Below are positions 8,037 through 17,261 of a stretch of 64,000 nucleotides of DNA, in pieces. The position numbers and the translations under genes were made by a program. The stretch spans positions 1 to 64,000 of the forward strand of contig JANWYG010000021.1 in the NCBI GenBank assembly GCA_025057015.1, written 5' to 3'. Under the pieces are notes generated by a model. That model was not told the DNA's origin and made no database searches. It saw only the letters and a list, made by a program, of their open reading frames with translations. Each line of letters begins with the position of its first letter. The stretch's first letter is position 1. The DNA comes from Blastocatellia bacterium. Its GTDB lineage: Bacteria; Acidobacteriota; Blastocatellia; Chloracidobacteriales; JADJPF01.

Positions 8037-9212
8037 ATGAAGTTCAAAGGCGTAGATTTTTACAACATAGACTCGCTGCTTACAGACGAGGAGAAACTAA
8101 CCCGCGATACTGTGCGAGAATTCGTAGAGACTCGCATTGTCCCAATAATAGAAGACTGCTATGAAAAGTGCAGATTCCCAATAGAACTAGTAAAAGAGAT
8201 GGGCGAGCTGGGATTACTAGGTCCTACTTTGCCAGCAGAATATGGCTGTGCAGGTCTCGGACAAGTTGCCTATGGATTAGTTTCTCAAGAGCTCGAAAGA
8301 GGAGACAGCGGTATACGCAGCTTCGCAAGCGTACAAGGTTCTCTGGTAATGTATCCGATATACACCTTCGGCTCGGAGGAGCAACGCCGTAAGTGGCTGC
8401 CGCAGCTAGCAAAAGGGGAAAAAATAGGCTGCTTTGGATTAACTGAGCCAGACTTCGGCTCAAATCCTGCTGGGATGCTTACACGCGCAAAGCGCACCCG
8501 CAACGGTTGGCTGCTTAATGGCAGCAAAGCCTGGATAACCAACGGGACGATAGCTGATGTAGCAGTAGTTTGGGCAAAATGTGAAGACGAAGGCAACCAA
8601 ATTAGAGGCTTCTTAGTAGAAAAGGGGACAAAAGGATTCAGCGCTCCAGAAATTCATCGCAAACATTCGCTGCGAGCATCGGTAACTTCGGAGCTGATTT
8701 TTGAAGACTGCGAGATTCCCGAAGAAAACATATTACCCGGATCAGGAGGATTAAAATCGCCCTTGATGTGCCTATCTCAAGCTAGGTACGGCATAGCTTG
8801 GGGAGCTATCGGTGCTGCTATGGCTTGCTACACTACGGCACTCGAATACGCGCTAGGACGTATTCAGTTTGACCGACCAATAGCAAGCTTTCAGTTACAG
8901 CAAGCCAAGTTCGCAGACATGATTACAGAAATAACTAAGGCACAGCTCTTGGCGTTACAATTAGGACGATTGAAAGAGCAAGGCAAAGCCACTCCAGCAC
9001 AAATATCTATGGCAAAACGCAACAACGTAGCTATGGCACTGGAAGTAGCGCGCACTTCCCGAACTATTCTAGGTGGCAATGGTATCACCGCTGATTATCC
9101 TATTATGAGACATATGAACAACCTAGAATCAGTCTACACGTACGAAGGTACACACGATATTCATACATTGATCATCGGCGCCGAAGTCACTGGCATACAG
9201 GCGTTCCGATAA
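8037..9212 (+). CDS. gcdH: Glutaryl-CoA dehydrogenase (acyl-CoA dehydrogenase family)
   Basis: A 391-residue FAD-dependent acyl-CoA dehydrogenase. The closest remembered match is glutaryl-CoA dehydrogenase, which oxidises and decarboxylates glutaryl-CoA to crotonyl-CoA in lysine, tryptophan or benzoyl-CoA catabolism. Diagnostic segments are ELERGDSGIRSFASVQGSLV, FGLTEPDFGSNPAGM, FDRPIASFQLQQ and TYEGTHDIHTL; the last has the catalytic Glu preceded by Tyr. The Arg-Ser pair associated with glutaryl specificity (GIRSF) is kept. It is not in a recognisable degradation operon; a hairpin follows the stop. Confidence 0.88.
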   Translation: MKFKGVDFYNIDSLLTDEEKLTRDTVREFVETRIVPIIEDCYEKCRFPIELVKEMGELGLLGPTLPAEYGCAGLGQVAYGLVSQELERGDSGIRSFASVQGSLVMYPIYTFGSEEQRRKWLPQLAKGEKIGCFGLTEPDFGSNPAGMLTRAKRTRNGWLLNGSKAWITNGTIADVAVVWAKCEDEGNQIRGFLVEKGTKGFSAPEIHRKHSLRASVTSELIFEDCEIPEENILPGSGGLKSPLMCLSQARYGIAWGAIGAAMACYTTALEYALGRIQFDRPIASFQLQQAKFADMITEITKAQLLALQLGRLKEQGKATPAQISMAKRNNVAMALEVARTSRTILGGNGITADYPIMRHMNNLESVYTYEGTHDIHTLIIGAEVTGIQAFR

Positions 9213-9219
9213 GCCAGAG

Positions 9220-9239
9220 CGGCGAGGCTATACTCGCCG
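9220..9239 (+). terminator. Hairpin after gcdH
   Basis: A perfect 7-bp GC-rich stem (CGGCGAG / CTCGCCG) with a 6-base loop lies 8 bases after the gcdH stop. Only a weak T-rich stretch follows (tatctt), so it could be a terminator or a stabilising hairpin. It comes before the likely ATG of the next gene. Confidence 0.45.
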
Positions 9240-9264
9240 TATCTTGCAAACAATCCATATCGAG

Positions 9265-10947
9265 ATGCGACACAAGTGGCTACTTCCCAGCTTGCTCGCT
9301 GGAATCTGTTTTGTTACCACATTAGACTGCGGCTTTGTCTACGACGATCTCTACCATGTAGTCCATGCCACTCAGGCTCTTGGCGACACAAGCTTAACTA
9401 ACCTCATACGAGCCGTTACTACTGACATTTGGACATTCTCTACAAGCAGCCACAGGGAAGATTTACAACAAAGCTCGGTATATTATCGGCCAGGACAGAG
9501 CCTATTTCTAATGCTTACTTTTGCTTATGCCGGTACGAAAGCCTGGCTATGGCATCTTACCTCGTTACTAATACACGCTATTGCCACTTGCTTAGTCTAT
9601 TTTGTCATTCTCCGAAGCCTGAGACAAAACAACATTGACAACGAAGCCAGTGCTCTAGTTTGTGCATCTGTTTTCGCCGTACATCCCGTGCAGTCAGAGT
9701 CGGTGGCCTGGATAGCTGCTTCAAGTACTCCCCTTGCCGCCGTTTTTATCCTTCTTTCGCTGCTAGCCTACCTCAAAGTAAAAGAACACAAACTATGGCT
9801 AGCAGTAAGCGCAGCATCATATGCAGTAGCGATCTTCACTAAAGAACTCGCAATCACGCTGCCACTACTTCTACTAGGTTACGAGCTCTTTATCCTAGAC
9901 AAAACTCCATCTACCAAAGCATGGTTCAAACGTTGCGTTGTTTATTCTTTACCCTTCATCGCAGTAACTCTCACATACTTACTAATCCGATACAAGATCA
10001 TAGGTATTCTTTTAAGCGTCGATGCGACAAACCCAAACTTTCCTGATTTTCCTCCAATGTCCCGCCAGATGCAGTTATATACTCTACCTAAGGTGTTGTT
10101 TACATACCTAAAAAATCTCGCACTTCCTTTATGGCTCAGCCCTTTCTATCCCGTATACCCGATAAAACAGCCAGATTTGCTAAATTTCTATTTACCTCTA
10201 CTCGTCGTAGTCGCCTGTCTAGCCATACTAACTATAGCATCGCTACGAAGCTTTGAAATCCGGCTCGCAACGATATGGCTGCTTGTGCCACTAGTGCCAG
10301 CTTTAGAGATAAAAGCATTCAAGCTAGAGCATCTGGTATTTGATAGATATCTCTATTTATCAGTAGTAGGCTTCGGGTTGCTCATCAGTTACTTGGCAAG
10401 GCAGCTTGCTAATAAGTTGAACAAATCTGAAGCTTCCAGAACCGCAAGCCTTCTTTCCGGAGTGATAGCTAGTCTGCTTCTAGCAATGGCAATCAATCAA
10501 AACTTTATCTGGGAAAACGAGTGGACTTATTGGAGTGCAGCATACAGAGCTGTTCCACAAAGCTGCGTAGCAAATATAGAGATGGGCCGATTGAGCATCG
10601 ACAGAGGCCTACGTAAGGAAGCCATAACATACCTTGAACAAGCACGGACAGCCTGTCCACTATCTACGGCATTTAATTTTCAGCTAGCTATACTGTACAT
10701 AGAAAATCAAGAGTATGAAAAAGCCAAAGCAGAACTCCTACATCTACTAAAGCATGCTCCAAATAAAGCCACAGCAGCAGTTTATTACGACTTAGCCCTT
10801 ATTTATGAAATAGAAGGAACACTATCCTCAGCAAAAGTTTTCTATGAAAAAGCTATCGAAAAATCACCCGACTCAGAGATTGCTAGTCAAGCAAAGCAAA
10901 GACTAAAGTTATTGCAAGCCACAGCCGATCAGAGGCCTAAGGATTAG
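9265..10947 (+). CDS. GT-C type membrane glycosyltransferase-like protein with C-terminal TPRs
   Basis: A 560-residue polytopic membrane protein with about ten hydrophobic helices, then a C-terminal region of about 120 residues with TPR-like helices (EAITYLEQARTACP, EYEKAKAELLHLL, SAKVFYEKAIEKSPDS). The short loop after TM1 has the acidic pair in CGFVYDDLYHV, and YYRPGQSLF follows; both resemble TMTC/PMT-like GT-C enzymes that use lipid-linked sugars. An activity on lipid-phosphate sugar donors is inferred from fold only. I prefer ATG 9265 to TTG 9244 because it gives a basic MRHKW start directly before TM1. It precedes mreB by 5 bp. Confidence 0.75.
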   Translation: MRHKWLLPSLLAGICFVTTLDCGFVYDDLYHVVHATQALGDTSLTNLIRAVTTDIWTFSTSSHREDLQQSSVYYRPGQSLFLMLTFAYAGTKAWLWHLTSLLIHAIATCLVYFVILRSLRQNNIDNEASALVCASVFAVHPVQSESVAWIAASSTPLAAVFILLSLLAYLKVKEHKLWLAVSAASYAVAIFTKELAITLPLLLLGYELFILDKTPSTKAWFKRCVVYSLPFIAVTLTYLLIRYKIIGILLSVDATNPNFPDFPPMSRQMQLYTLPKVLFTYLKNLALPLWLSPFYPVYPIKQPDLLNFYLPLLVVVACLAILTIASLRSFEIRLATIWLLVPLVPALEIKAFKLEHLVFDRYLYLSVVGFGLLISYLARQLANKLNKSEASRTASLLSGVIASLLLAMAINQNFIWENEWTYWSAAYRAVPQSCVANIEMGRLSIDRGLRKEAITYLEQARTACPLSTAFNFQLAILYIENQEYEKAKAELLHLLKHAPNKATAAVYYDLALIYEIEGTLSSAKVFYEKAIEKSPDSEIASQAKQRLKLLQATADQRPKD

Positions 10948-10952
10948 AACCG

Positions 10953-12062
10953 ATGTTGAGACACAAACTTCTTAGTTTCATCAATAGGCAACTGCAGCGT
11001 CTCATAGTTGAACATGTAGGAATAGATCTCGGCACAGTAAACACCTTGATATACAAGGAAAAACACGGGGTTATATTAAATGAACCCTCTGCAATAGCCA
11101 TAAACAAACTGAGCGGTGAGGTCATAGCCGTAGGTCGGCCAGCCTTGGAAATGCTTGGACGCGAGCCAATAGACACGGTCGTCTATCGACCAATGAAAGA
11201 TGGCAGTATAGCCGACTATGACCTTGCAGAGAAAATGCTAAAAGCCTTTCTAAAACTAGCTGGCATCGGAAGGCGTTGCAAATTCTTACACGTAGTAACA
11301 GGTACACCAAGCCTTTCTACAAGTGTCGAACGCAGAGCACTAAAAGCAGCAGCAAAGTCTATCGGAGCAAGATGGGTCTCGCTAGTCGAAGAAGGACTTG
11401 CCGCAGCCTTAGGTGCCGGCATAATAAACAACGCAACCGGCGCTACAATGGTAGTAGACATAGGCGGCGGTACAAGCGACATTACCATAGCCTCTAACTC
11501 TGGAATCATTTATTCCTCCAGCATTCCTATGGCCGGCAATGCCATGACACAAGCCGTACTAGAAGTAATACAGCGCAAGTATAAGATGCTCATCGGTGAA
11601 CAAGCTGCCGAAGCTGTCAAGATAAAGCTAGGTGCAGCTCTCCTAGATCCGCTACAAGAAAACGATGAACTGATGCCAGTAATAGGAAAAGCCCAGCCTG
11701 ACTTTCGCGTGAGAGAGTTTTTCGTCTCAGCTTCGGACATAATACAAGCCCTTGAAAAACCAGTTAACACAATAGTCGAGGCAGTTCGACAGGCCGTCGA
11801 GCAAACTACTCCGAATGTAGCAGCAGATCTCTACCGAAATGGTATAACCCTTACCGGGGGTGGTAGTTTGTTACGCGGCATAGACAAAAAATTCAACGAA
11901 GAACTACAGCTTCCAGTGACCATAGCACAGCGCCCATTAGAAGCCGTTGTTCTCGGTATCGGAAAGCTACTTGCGTCACCACTACTACTTGAACGCTACC
12001 AGATCAAAGAACATAGTATCGAGTGGGATAACGAAAAGGCTTCAAGTTACAGCACTATTTGA
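10953..12062 (+). CDS. mreB: MreB-family rod-shape actin homologue
   Basis: A 369-residue bacterial actin. It has the phosphate 1 loop IDLGTVNTLIY, phosphate 2 loop VVDIGGGTSDI and adenosine motif TGGGSLLRG, all canonical for ATP-binding MreB/Mbl. An N-terminal extension of about 22 residues (LRHKLLSFINRQLQRLIV) looks like an amphipathic membrane-binding helix. The C-terminal tail of about 20 residues is also extra relative to the usual 335-345 aa. It is not followed by mreC or mreD, so it may be a second paralogue. It is likely cotranscribed with the upstream GT-C/TPR gene (5-bp gap). Confidence 0.9.
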   Translation: MLRHKLLSFINRQLQRLIVEHVGIDLGTVNTLIYKEKHGVILNEPSAIAINKLSGEVIAVGRPALEMLGREPIDTVVYRPMKDGSIADYDLAEKMLKAFLKLAGIGRRCKFLHVVTGTPSLSTSVERRALKAAAKSIGARWVSLVEEGLAAALGAGIINNATGATMVVDIGGGTSDITIASNSGIIYSSSIPMAGNAMTQAVLEVIQRKYKMLIGEQAAEAVKIKLGAALLDPLQENDELMPVIGKAQPDFRVREFFVSASDIIQALEKPVNTIVEAVRQAVEQTTPNVAADLYRNGITLTGGGSLLRGIDKKFNEELQLPVTIAQRPLEAVVLGIGKLLASPLLLERYQIKEHSIEWDNEKASSYSTI

Positions 12063-12177
12063 AAGTTTTTCGTTTTCGTATTTCGTGCTTACTGTGTAAA
12101 ATGTTTGCCGATTTGAACATTTACCTTGCCGTTTTCCGAAACCTAACGGATATCAACCTCGCCAACGGAGGCAAAAG

Positions 12178-14115
12178 ATGAAAAGTATCCTAGCTGTTGC
12201 TATGCTGTTTATCGTCCTGCACCCGGCTACTGCTCAGCCAAGCAAACTAGAAGCTTTGGCAAAAAACAGCCGTGTCATCGTCACAGGACGAGTCGTAGAC
12301 ATAGAAAGCCGATGGGACAGTAAACGCAAAAGCATATTTACATACATTACTATTGATGTCACTGAAGTACTCAAAGGTAGGGTCGACTCCAAGCTCCTCG
12401 TAATAGAGCAGCGCGGAGGCCGCTTCGAAGGTCGCAGTGTATGGACTATTGGCTCGCCAGTATTCAAAATAGGCGAAGAAGTACTACTGCACCTTAATCC
12501 AAACGCAGAAGGGGTGTTACGTACTGCATATCTAGGCCAAGGCAAGATCTCGCTTTCACATTCCGACGAAACGCTCCTAGCACATATTAGCCCTAAACAA
12601 TATATCGAAAGCCTAAAGGCCGTGCTCAAAAACATAGAAGACAGCTCCCCGATAGATTACAAAACTAGACCTGAAGGGTTTGTAGCTGGTCAGGGCGAAC
12701 ATCTCGATGAGTTTAACCTCTCTGGAGCAAGGTTCTTTGAACCAGACGAAGACAGACAAGTCAACTTCTCGGTTAACTCAGATCGCGCTCCCGTACCAGG
12801 AGGAGGGATAGCTCAGGTCAATGCAGCTATGGCTGCTTGGAACGCCGCCGGAAGCCGACTCAAACTAAACAACGCCGGTTCTACTAGAGCTTGTGGGTCA
12901 GTCGAAGACAGAATTTCCACAGTCTCGTTCGGGGACTGCCTCAAAGAAATAGATGATCCGGTAGATGGATTAGGAACCCTCTCCATCGTGACCCTAGTAA
13001 TAGATGACAAGCAGAAAAGAATCTTCAACGGACAAACTTTTGAAAGAATCTTAGAGGCAGACATAGTCTACGCAAACGGCCTAGACGATTTGCTCGGAAG
13101 ATCTAATAACCTAGAAGAGCTAATGGCACGCAACCTAGGACTTGCCTTTGGCCTAAACTTCTCCTCTACAAACGAAGAAGAGCCCGATCCACTGCTAAGG
13201 CAATCAATAATGTACTTTAAGCCGTTCTTTGACGGACGAGGTGCAAAGCTCAACACAGATGATCTGAACGCAGTAAATCGCCTCTACCCACTCTTTACTC
13301 GCCTCAGTATTCCTGAAATCAGGCTGGCAACTCCCGTGCTGGGAGTTCAGTACAATCAAGGATTGCAAGCAGCAGGTGGCTTTCCAGAATACACCTTTGC
13401 TATCACTAGCGGAACTCTCCCTCAAGGCCTAGAGCTAACAAGACAGGGTTTAATAACTGGTACTCCGCAAGCAGTAGAAACTCAAACATTTACCGTGACT
13501 GTGACTGACTCGGCACTTCTCACTGCATCAAGAAGTTTTACTCTTGCCGTAACAACGCTACCGCCTCTTATCTTTTCTGTCACTCCTAGCCGCCTTTGCA
13601 ACAACCAGACAACTAAGCTGACCGTAAATGGCACTGGCTTTAGAGGGGTTAATTCGGTTAGCGTATCCAGCGGCTCAATAACTAGTTTCCGGATAATAGA
13701 CAACAACACTCTTGAAGTTAACGTAAAAGGCCCAGGCCGGCCAGGATCCACGGCCGATTTGACTGTCACTAATCCCGGCGGATCAAACACGCTTAGAAGT
13801 AGCATCCTCTATGCCGGCCCTTTCATCCAGAACGCCACTATTGGGAAAGTGCAGGTAAGAAATGACAAAGGTAATCTCGTCAACAAACGCGGGATTACAG
13901 TCTCTGGCATCGGTATTGGCTTCGACCAGACTTTAATAATCGCTGGCAAGCCAGCTACCGATCTCAAGATCAACCGCTTCAGCAACGAAGATTATGTCTT
14001 TTACGGCACGCTCTCTGGTCTGGTGCCTGAAAAGGGTGATTTCGACATAGAGCTAGTAGAACCAAAACTAAATAATTGCCTCTCAAATACCTTCAGGATC
14101 AAGCGTAAGAAGTAA
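12178..14115 (+). CDS. Secreted matrixin-like pseudo-metalloprotease with Ig and IPT/TIG domains
   Basis: A 645-residue exported protein. A signal peptide (1-19, cut near ATA/Q) is followed by a region to about 190 with an OB-like fold. A matrixin-like domain (about 195-372), a putative Ig domain (about 378-458, TSGTLPQGLELTRQGLITGTP) and an IPT/TIG domain (about 464-548) follow. The matrixin domain keeps ADIVYAN, the Met-turn-like SIMYF (343-347) and the terminal DDLNAVNRLYP. Where HExxHxxGxxH is expected it reads RNLGLAFGLNF (318-328), so all three zinc ligands and the Glu are gone. GGAGG lies 6 bases before the ATG. A binding role is more likely than proteolysis. Confidence 0.75.
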   Translation: MKSILAVAMLFIVLHPATAQPSKLEALAKNSRVIVTGRVVDIESRWDSKRKSIFTYITIDVTEVLKGRVDSKLLVIEQRGGRFEGRSVWTIGSPVFKIGEEVLLHLNPNAEGVLRTAYLGQGKISLSHSDETLLAHISPKQYIESLKAVLKNIEDSSPIDYKTRPEGFVAGQGEHLDEFNLSGARFFEPDEDRQVNFSVNSDRAPVPGGGIAQVNAAMAAWNAAGSRLKLNNAGSTRACGSVEDRISTVSFGDCLKEIDDPVDGLGTLSIVTLVIDDKQKRIFNGQTFERILEADIVYANGLDDLLGRSNNLEELMARNLGLAFGLNFSSTNEEEPDPLLRQSIMYFKPFFDGRGAKLNTDDLNAVNRLYPLFTRLSIPEIRLATPVLGVQYNQGLQAAGGFPEYTFAITSGTLPQGLELTRQGLITGTPQAVETQTFTVTVTDSALLTASRSFTLAVTTLPPLIFSVTPSRLCNNQTTKLTVNGTGFRGVNSVSVSSGSITSFRIIDNNTLEVNVKGPGRPGSTADLTVTNPGGSNTLRSSILYAGPFIQNATIGKVQVRNDKGNLVNKRGITVSGIGIGFDQTLIIAGKPATDLKINRFSNEDYVFYGTLSGLVPEKGDFDIELVEPKLNNCLSNTFRIKRKK

Positions 14116-14123
14116 AAAGCCCT

Positions 14124-14148
14124 CCCGGAGGAATACACTTCCTCCGGG
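14124..14148 (-). terminator. Terminator hairpin between convergent genes
   Basis: A perfect 10-bp stem (CCCGGAGGAA / TTCCTCCGGG) with a 5-base loop lies in the 37-bp gap between two converging genes. On the minus strand a T5 run follows 5 bases after the stem. The plus side has only a weak T-rich stretch, so it may work in both directions but better for the phosphoesterase operon. Confidence 0.75.
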
Positions 14149-14152
14149 CAGT

Positions 14153-14956
14153 CTACTTTAGTCTGACCCAACCAGAACTACCTTTGCGAAAGTGAGCTGT
14201 CATCTGGTCTACAAAACTCGTGCCGTTCCATACGCGCAGCGTTATATAAGTATCGCTACCGTTCACCGTGATGACGTTGTAGCTATTTGACTCACCTCTA
14301 CTTCGTCTAGATATAGCAGTACCTGCCTGTGCAACTATAACGGACCGCTCTATTGCATAGTGATGACTGAGATCCTGCATGTAGCTTCTGTGCAAATGAC
14401 CAGCTAACATCAGATCTACGCGACAGCTCTCTATAGCCCTAGCAGCTCGATAAGCACCTTCTATTATCGCAGTAGCCTTATGTCCAGGCGGAGGAGTAAA
14501 GTGGTGATGAGTGACAAGCACTTTGAAAATAGTCGAATCAAGAGATCCAAAGCTACGTTCTAGTTTTGCAACGTGCTCATCGACAAAACGACCGTTCTTT
14601 ATTGTCAGGCCATGTGCAGTATTGATTCCGAGAACAGCTATCTCCTCGTCGACATAGTAAGGATCAAGCTCATCAGAAATGTAGTATCTATACCTTTTGT
14701 ACGGACTCAACAACCTGTCAAAGAGATTGTAAAGTGGAATATCGTGATTACCAGGAACTGTCAACACGGGAAATGGCAGCTGCTTTAAAAACTCCTTGGC
14801 AGCAAGAAATTCGCGCCGTCGAGCCCGCTGGGTCAAATCGCCACTTATGGCTACCAGCGTCGGTCGAAGTAGCAGCAAATCTAGCAACAGTGCTTCAGCT
14901 ACTTGCCTGTCTTCACTACCAAAGTGTAGGTCAGAAATGTGAGCTATCAACCGCAT
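14153..14956 (-). CDS. Calcineurin-like metallophosphoesterase
   Basis: A 267-residue soluble metallophosphoesterase with a dinuclear metal site. It shows the five usual motifs in order: DLHFG (residues 9-13), GDLTQ, GNHDIP, the TH in LVTHHHF, and AGHLHRS. The arrangement resembles CpdA/Icc-type phosphodiesterases, but the substrate is not determinable. The ATG overlaps the stop of the lipid kinase gene by one base (TAATG), which suggests translational coupling. It is the last gene of the proA operon, followed by a strong hairpin. Confidence 0.88.
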   Translation of the reverse strand: MRLIAHISDLHFGSEDRQVAEALLLDLLLLRPTLVAISGDLTQRARRREFLAAKEFLKQLPFPVLTVPGNHDIPLYNLFDRLLSPYKRYRYYISDELDPYYVDEEIAVLGINTAHGLTIKNGRFVDEHVAKLERSFGSLDSTIFKVLVTHHHFTPPPGHKATAIIEGAYRAARAIESCRVDLMLAGHLHRSYMQDLSHHYAIERSVIVAQAGTAISRRSRGESNSYNVITVNGSDTYITLRVWNGTSFVDQMTAHFRKGSSGWVRLK

Positions 14957-15858
14957 TAGCCATCATCCTTGCCAACCGGCACTATTACATCTAGTGCTGC
15001 AGGCAGTATCCTATACCTCAGTGGTGGCACAAGTCGCGCCACTTCTCCATCAAGCGACACACGCAGCTTCTTCCTTTTAGAAGAAAGCGTGAGCTCCTTA
15101 ACAAGCTTTGAACTGAAGTGAGTGGACTGCTCCAGTTTATTAAAAAACAACCGAAGAGCTAATCGAAGAAGACAAAGCCGCCCCGTACAGTTAGTAGTGT
15201 ACAGGCAAAGCTGGCCTCCGTCCAGACGTTCCCTTGTCCCAAGGTTAAACAGATCCATCGAGTATTCATTGTTGCCTACAAAGACAAAAGGTGTGTCAAA
15301 CTCATACTCTCTATCGTCAACACTAAGCTTTATCTTGAAAACAGGAAACCGCCTGAAAATAGTAGCCGTAGCATACACCATAGCGGTAAACTTATCTATT
15401 TGCAGCTTCTTGCGAAGTCCCTCACGGCGCTTCACTATGTGTGGATACAGCCCTATCGAAGAATTATTAACAAATATGTGGTCATTAACCTGACCAAGAT
15501 CTATTCGATGACGCTTGCCGGTGACTATATTACGCAGCGCCGATTCCAGGTCAAGGGGAATGCCGAGATCCTTAGCAAAATGATTAAACGTACCGAGCGG
15601 TAATACTGCCAGCGCAGCCGAAGTTCCAAACAAACAAGAAGCAACAGTATTTATTGTACCATCTCCACCACCTGCAGCGATTACATCTGCTCCACGCCGT
15701 AGCGCTTCAGCAGCTTCAAAGCGCAAGGCCGACGAGCGAACCATCTTAACTTCAGCTTCTAAGCCGACTGCACCTACGAAACCATAAATATCAGCTGCAG
15801 TTAATTTGGACCTCCTAACAAAACCTGAGCGCTCATTGACTAACACTACTACGCGCAT
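14956..15858 (-). CDS. Diacylglycerol kinase family lipid kinase (YegS/BmrU-like)
   Basis: A 300-residue DAGK catalytic-domain protein, predicted to phosphorylate a lipid such as diacylglycerol at the inner membrane. Motifs are GGGDGTINTVAS (nucleotide binding), LPLGTFNHFAKDLGIP and the C-terminal VSLDGE. The N-terminus (VNERSG) matches the usual NPxSG element in degenerate form. There are no membrane segments. The ATG overlaps the proA stop as TAATG, and its own stop overlaps the next start in the same way. Confidence 0.88.
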   Translation of the reverse strand: MRVVVLVNERSGFVRRSKLTAADIYGFVGAVGLEAEVKMVRSSALRFEAAEALRRGADVIAAGGGDGTINTVASCLFGTSAALAVLPLGTFNHFAKDLGIPLDLESALRNIVTGKRHRIDLGQVNDHIFVNNSSIGLYPHIVKRREGLRKKLQIDKFTAMVYATATIFRRFPVFKIKLSVDDREYEFDTPFVFVGNNEYSMDLFNLGTRERLDGGQLCLYTTNCTGRLCLLRLALRLFFNKLEQSTHFSSKLVKELTLSSKRKKLRVSLDGEVARLVPPLRYRILPAALDVIVPVGKDDG

Positions 15859-17138
15859 TATGTATCTAACTTGATATGCTTAAAAGGCCTAGCTTCAGGG
15901 CCTGAGTATAGCGCTACAGTCTGCCCACTACCATACAGTTTGTACTTGTACGAAACCAAACCCTCTAGCCCCACCGGTCCGCGAGCATGTATCTTGGAAG
16001 TACTGATACCGACTTCTGCGCCAAATCCATACCTATATCCATCTGAAAACCTCGTCGAGGCATTATGAAAGACTCCTGCAGAATCAACATAAGCCATAAA
16101 AAACTCTGCAGCGCTGCGATCCTCAGTAACTATCGTGTCAGTATGATGCGAGCCATAATCGTTAATATGCGCCACAGCATCTTCTATCGAATCCACTATT
16201 TTGATCGATATAACAAGCCCACAATACTCAGTGCGCCAGTCATCCTCAGTAGCTAGCTCCATATCTGACCATACGGCCTTCGAACGTAAACATCCTCGCA
16301 GTTGCACGCCAGCACTCGCTAGCTTACTGCATATGCTCGGCAGAAACGCATCAGCTACATCTTTGTGTACTAAAAGCGTCTCAGCAGCATTGCACGCAGC
16401 CGGGTATTGAGTTTTGGCGTCAAAGACTATCTCTACTGCCATGTTCAAGTCGGCCGCTTTATCAACGTACACATGACAGATACCTTCTGCATGGCCAAGC
16501 ACAGGTATACGCGTATGCGCCTGCACATAGCGCACTAAAGAGTTAGATCCTCTCGGAATGACCAGGTCGATGTATTCGTCCATGGCTAGCAGAGCGTCTA
16601 CGTCCGTACGGTCAGTAACGACAGCTACAGCAGCCGTAGGTATACCAGCTTGCTGCAGAGCCTTATGTATGGAATCGACAAGTGCAGCCGTAGATCTCTG
16701 AGCCTCTCGTCCGCCTTTTAAAATAACTGCATTAGCAGATTTGAGCGCAAGAGAGCTGATCTGAGTAACTGCATCTGGTCGAGATTCAAAGATTACCGCC
16801 AAAACACCTAACGGGCATGAAACACGATGTAGTTCCAGCCCATCGTCCAGTAACATTCTGAATTGCACTTTTCCAACAGGATCAGGTAGCTTTGCAACGG
16901 CTCTTACACTTTGCGCCATCTGAGCGAGTTTGCGTCCGTCTAGCTTCAGCCTATCATAAAGTGCTTGCGACAAACCTGCTTGCTCAGCTGCAACACAGTC
17001 TGCAGCATTTGCCGCAAGAATTGCTTCAGCATCGGCTTCAAGCTGACTGGCCATACGTATCAGCAAGTCATTACGAGTTTCAGTATCAAGCACAGCCAGT
17101 TTTAGTGCTGCTTGCCTTGCATTTTTAGCTATTTCCAT
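15858..17138 (-). CDS. proA: Gamma-glutamyl phosphate reductase
   Basis: A 426-residue NADPH-dependent glutamate-5-semialdehyde dehydrogenase, second step of proline synthesis. The catalytic cysteine lies in YPAACNAAETLLVH, and FESRPDAVTQ, LKGGREAQRS and FGAEVGISTSKIHARGPVGLEGL are diagnostic. Length is normal. The gene usually neighbours proB, which is absent here. Instead proA leads a three-gene unit with a lipid kinase and a phosphoesterase. It is divergent from the ECF sigma gene, with 123 bp between. Confidence 0.96.
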   Translation of the reverse strand: MEIAKNARQAALKLAVLDTETRNDLLIRMASQLEADAEAILAANAADCVAAEQAGLSQALYDRLKLDGRKLAQMAQSVRAVAKLPDPVGKVQFRMLLDDGLELHRVSCPLGVLAVIFESRPDAVTQISSLALKSANAVILKGGREAQRSTAALVDSIHKALQQAGIPTAAVAVVTDRTDVDALLAMDEYIDLVIPRGSNSLVRYVQAHTRIPVLGHAEGICHVYVDKAADLNMAVEIVFDAKTQYPAACNAAETLLVHKDVADAFLPSICSKLASAGVQLRGCLRSKAVWSDMELATEDDWRTEYCGLVISIKIVDSIEDAVAHINDYGSHHTDTIVTEDRSAAEFFMAYVDSAGVFHNASTRFSDGYRYGFGAEVGISTSKIHARGPVGLEGLVSYKYKLYGSGQTVALYSGPEARPFKHIKLDT

Positions 17139-17196
17139 ATCACACTTCCCAAGAAAAGTTTTCGGGTAATATTATCACAACGTCGGTCTAAATTTT

Positions 17197-17224
17197 GGAA
17201 CCTTCCCCACACACCTGCGTGTAA
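17197..17224 (+). promoter_or_regulatory. Candidate ECF sigma autoregulated promoter
   Basis: GGAACC (17197-17202) and GTGTAA (17219-17224) with a 16-base spacer resemble the GGAAC -35 box of ECF-type promoters. They lie about 38 bases before the sigma gene start. Autoregulation is usual for such operons but here is only inferred. Confidence 0.35.
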
Positions 17225-17261
17225 ATCTTTGGTAGTGGTTTAGGAGACGGTCACAACAAAG

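Noticed and set aside
15122-15493. 123-codon plus-strand frame inside the lipid kinase gene
   Set aside because: A shadow frame of a well-supported gene, with no independent signal.
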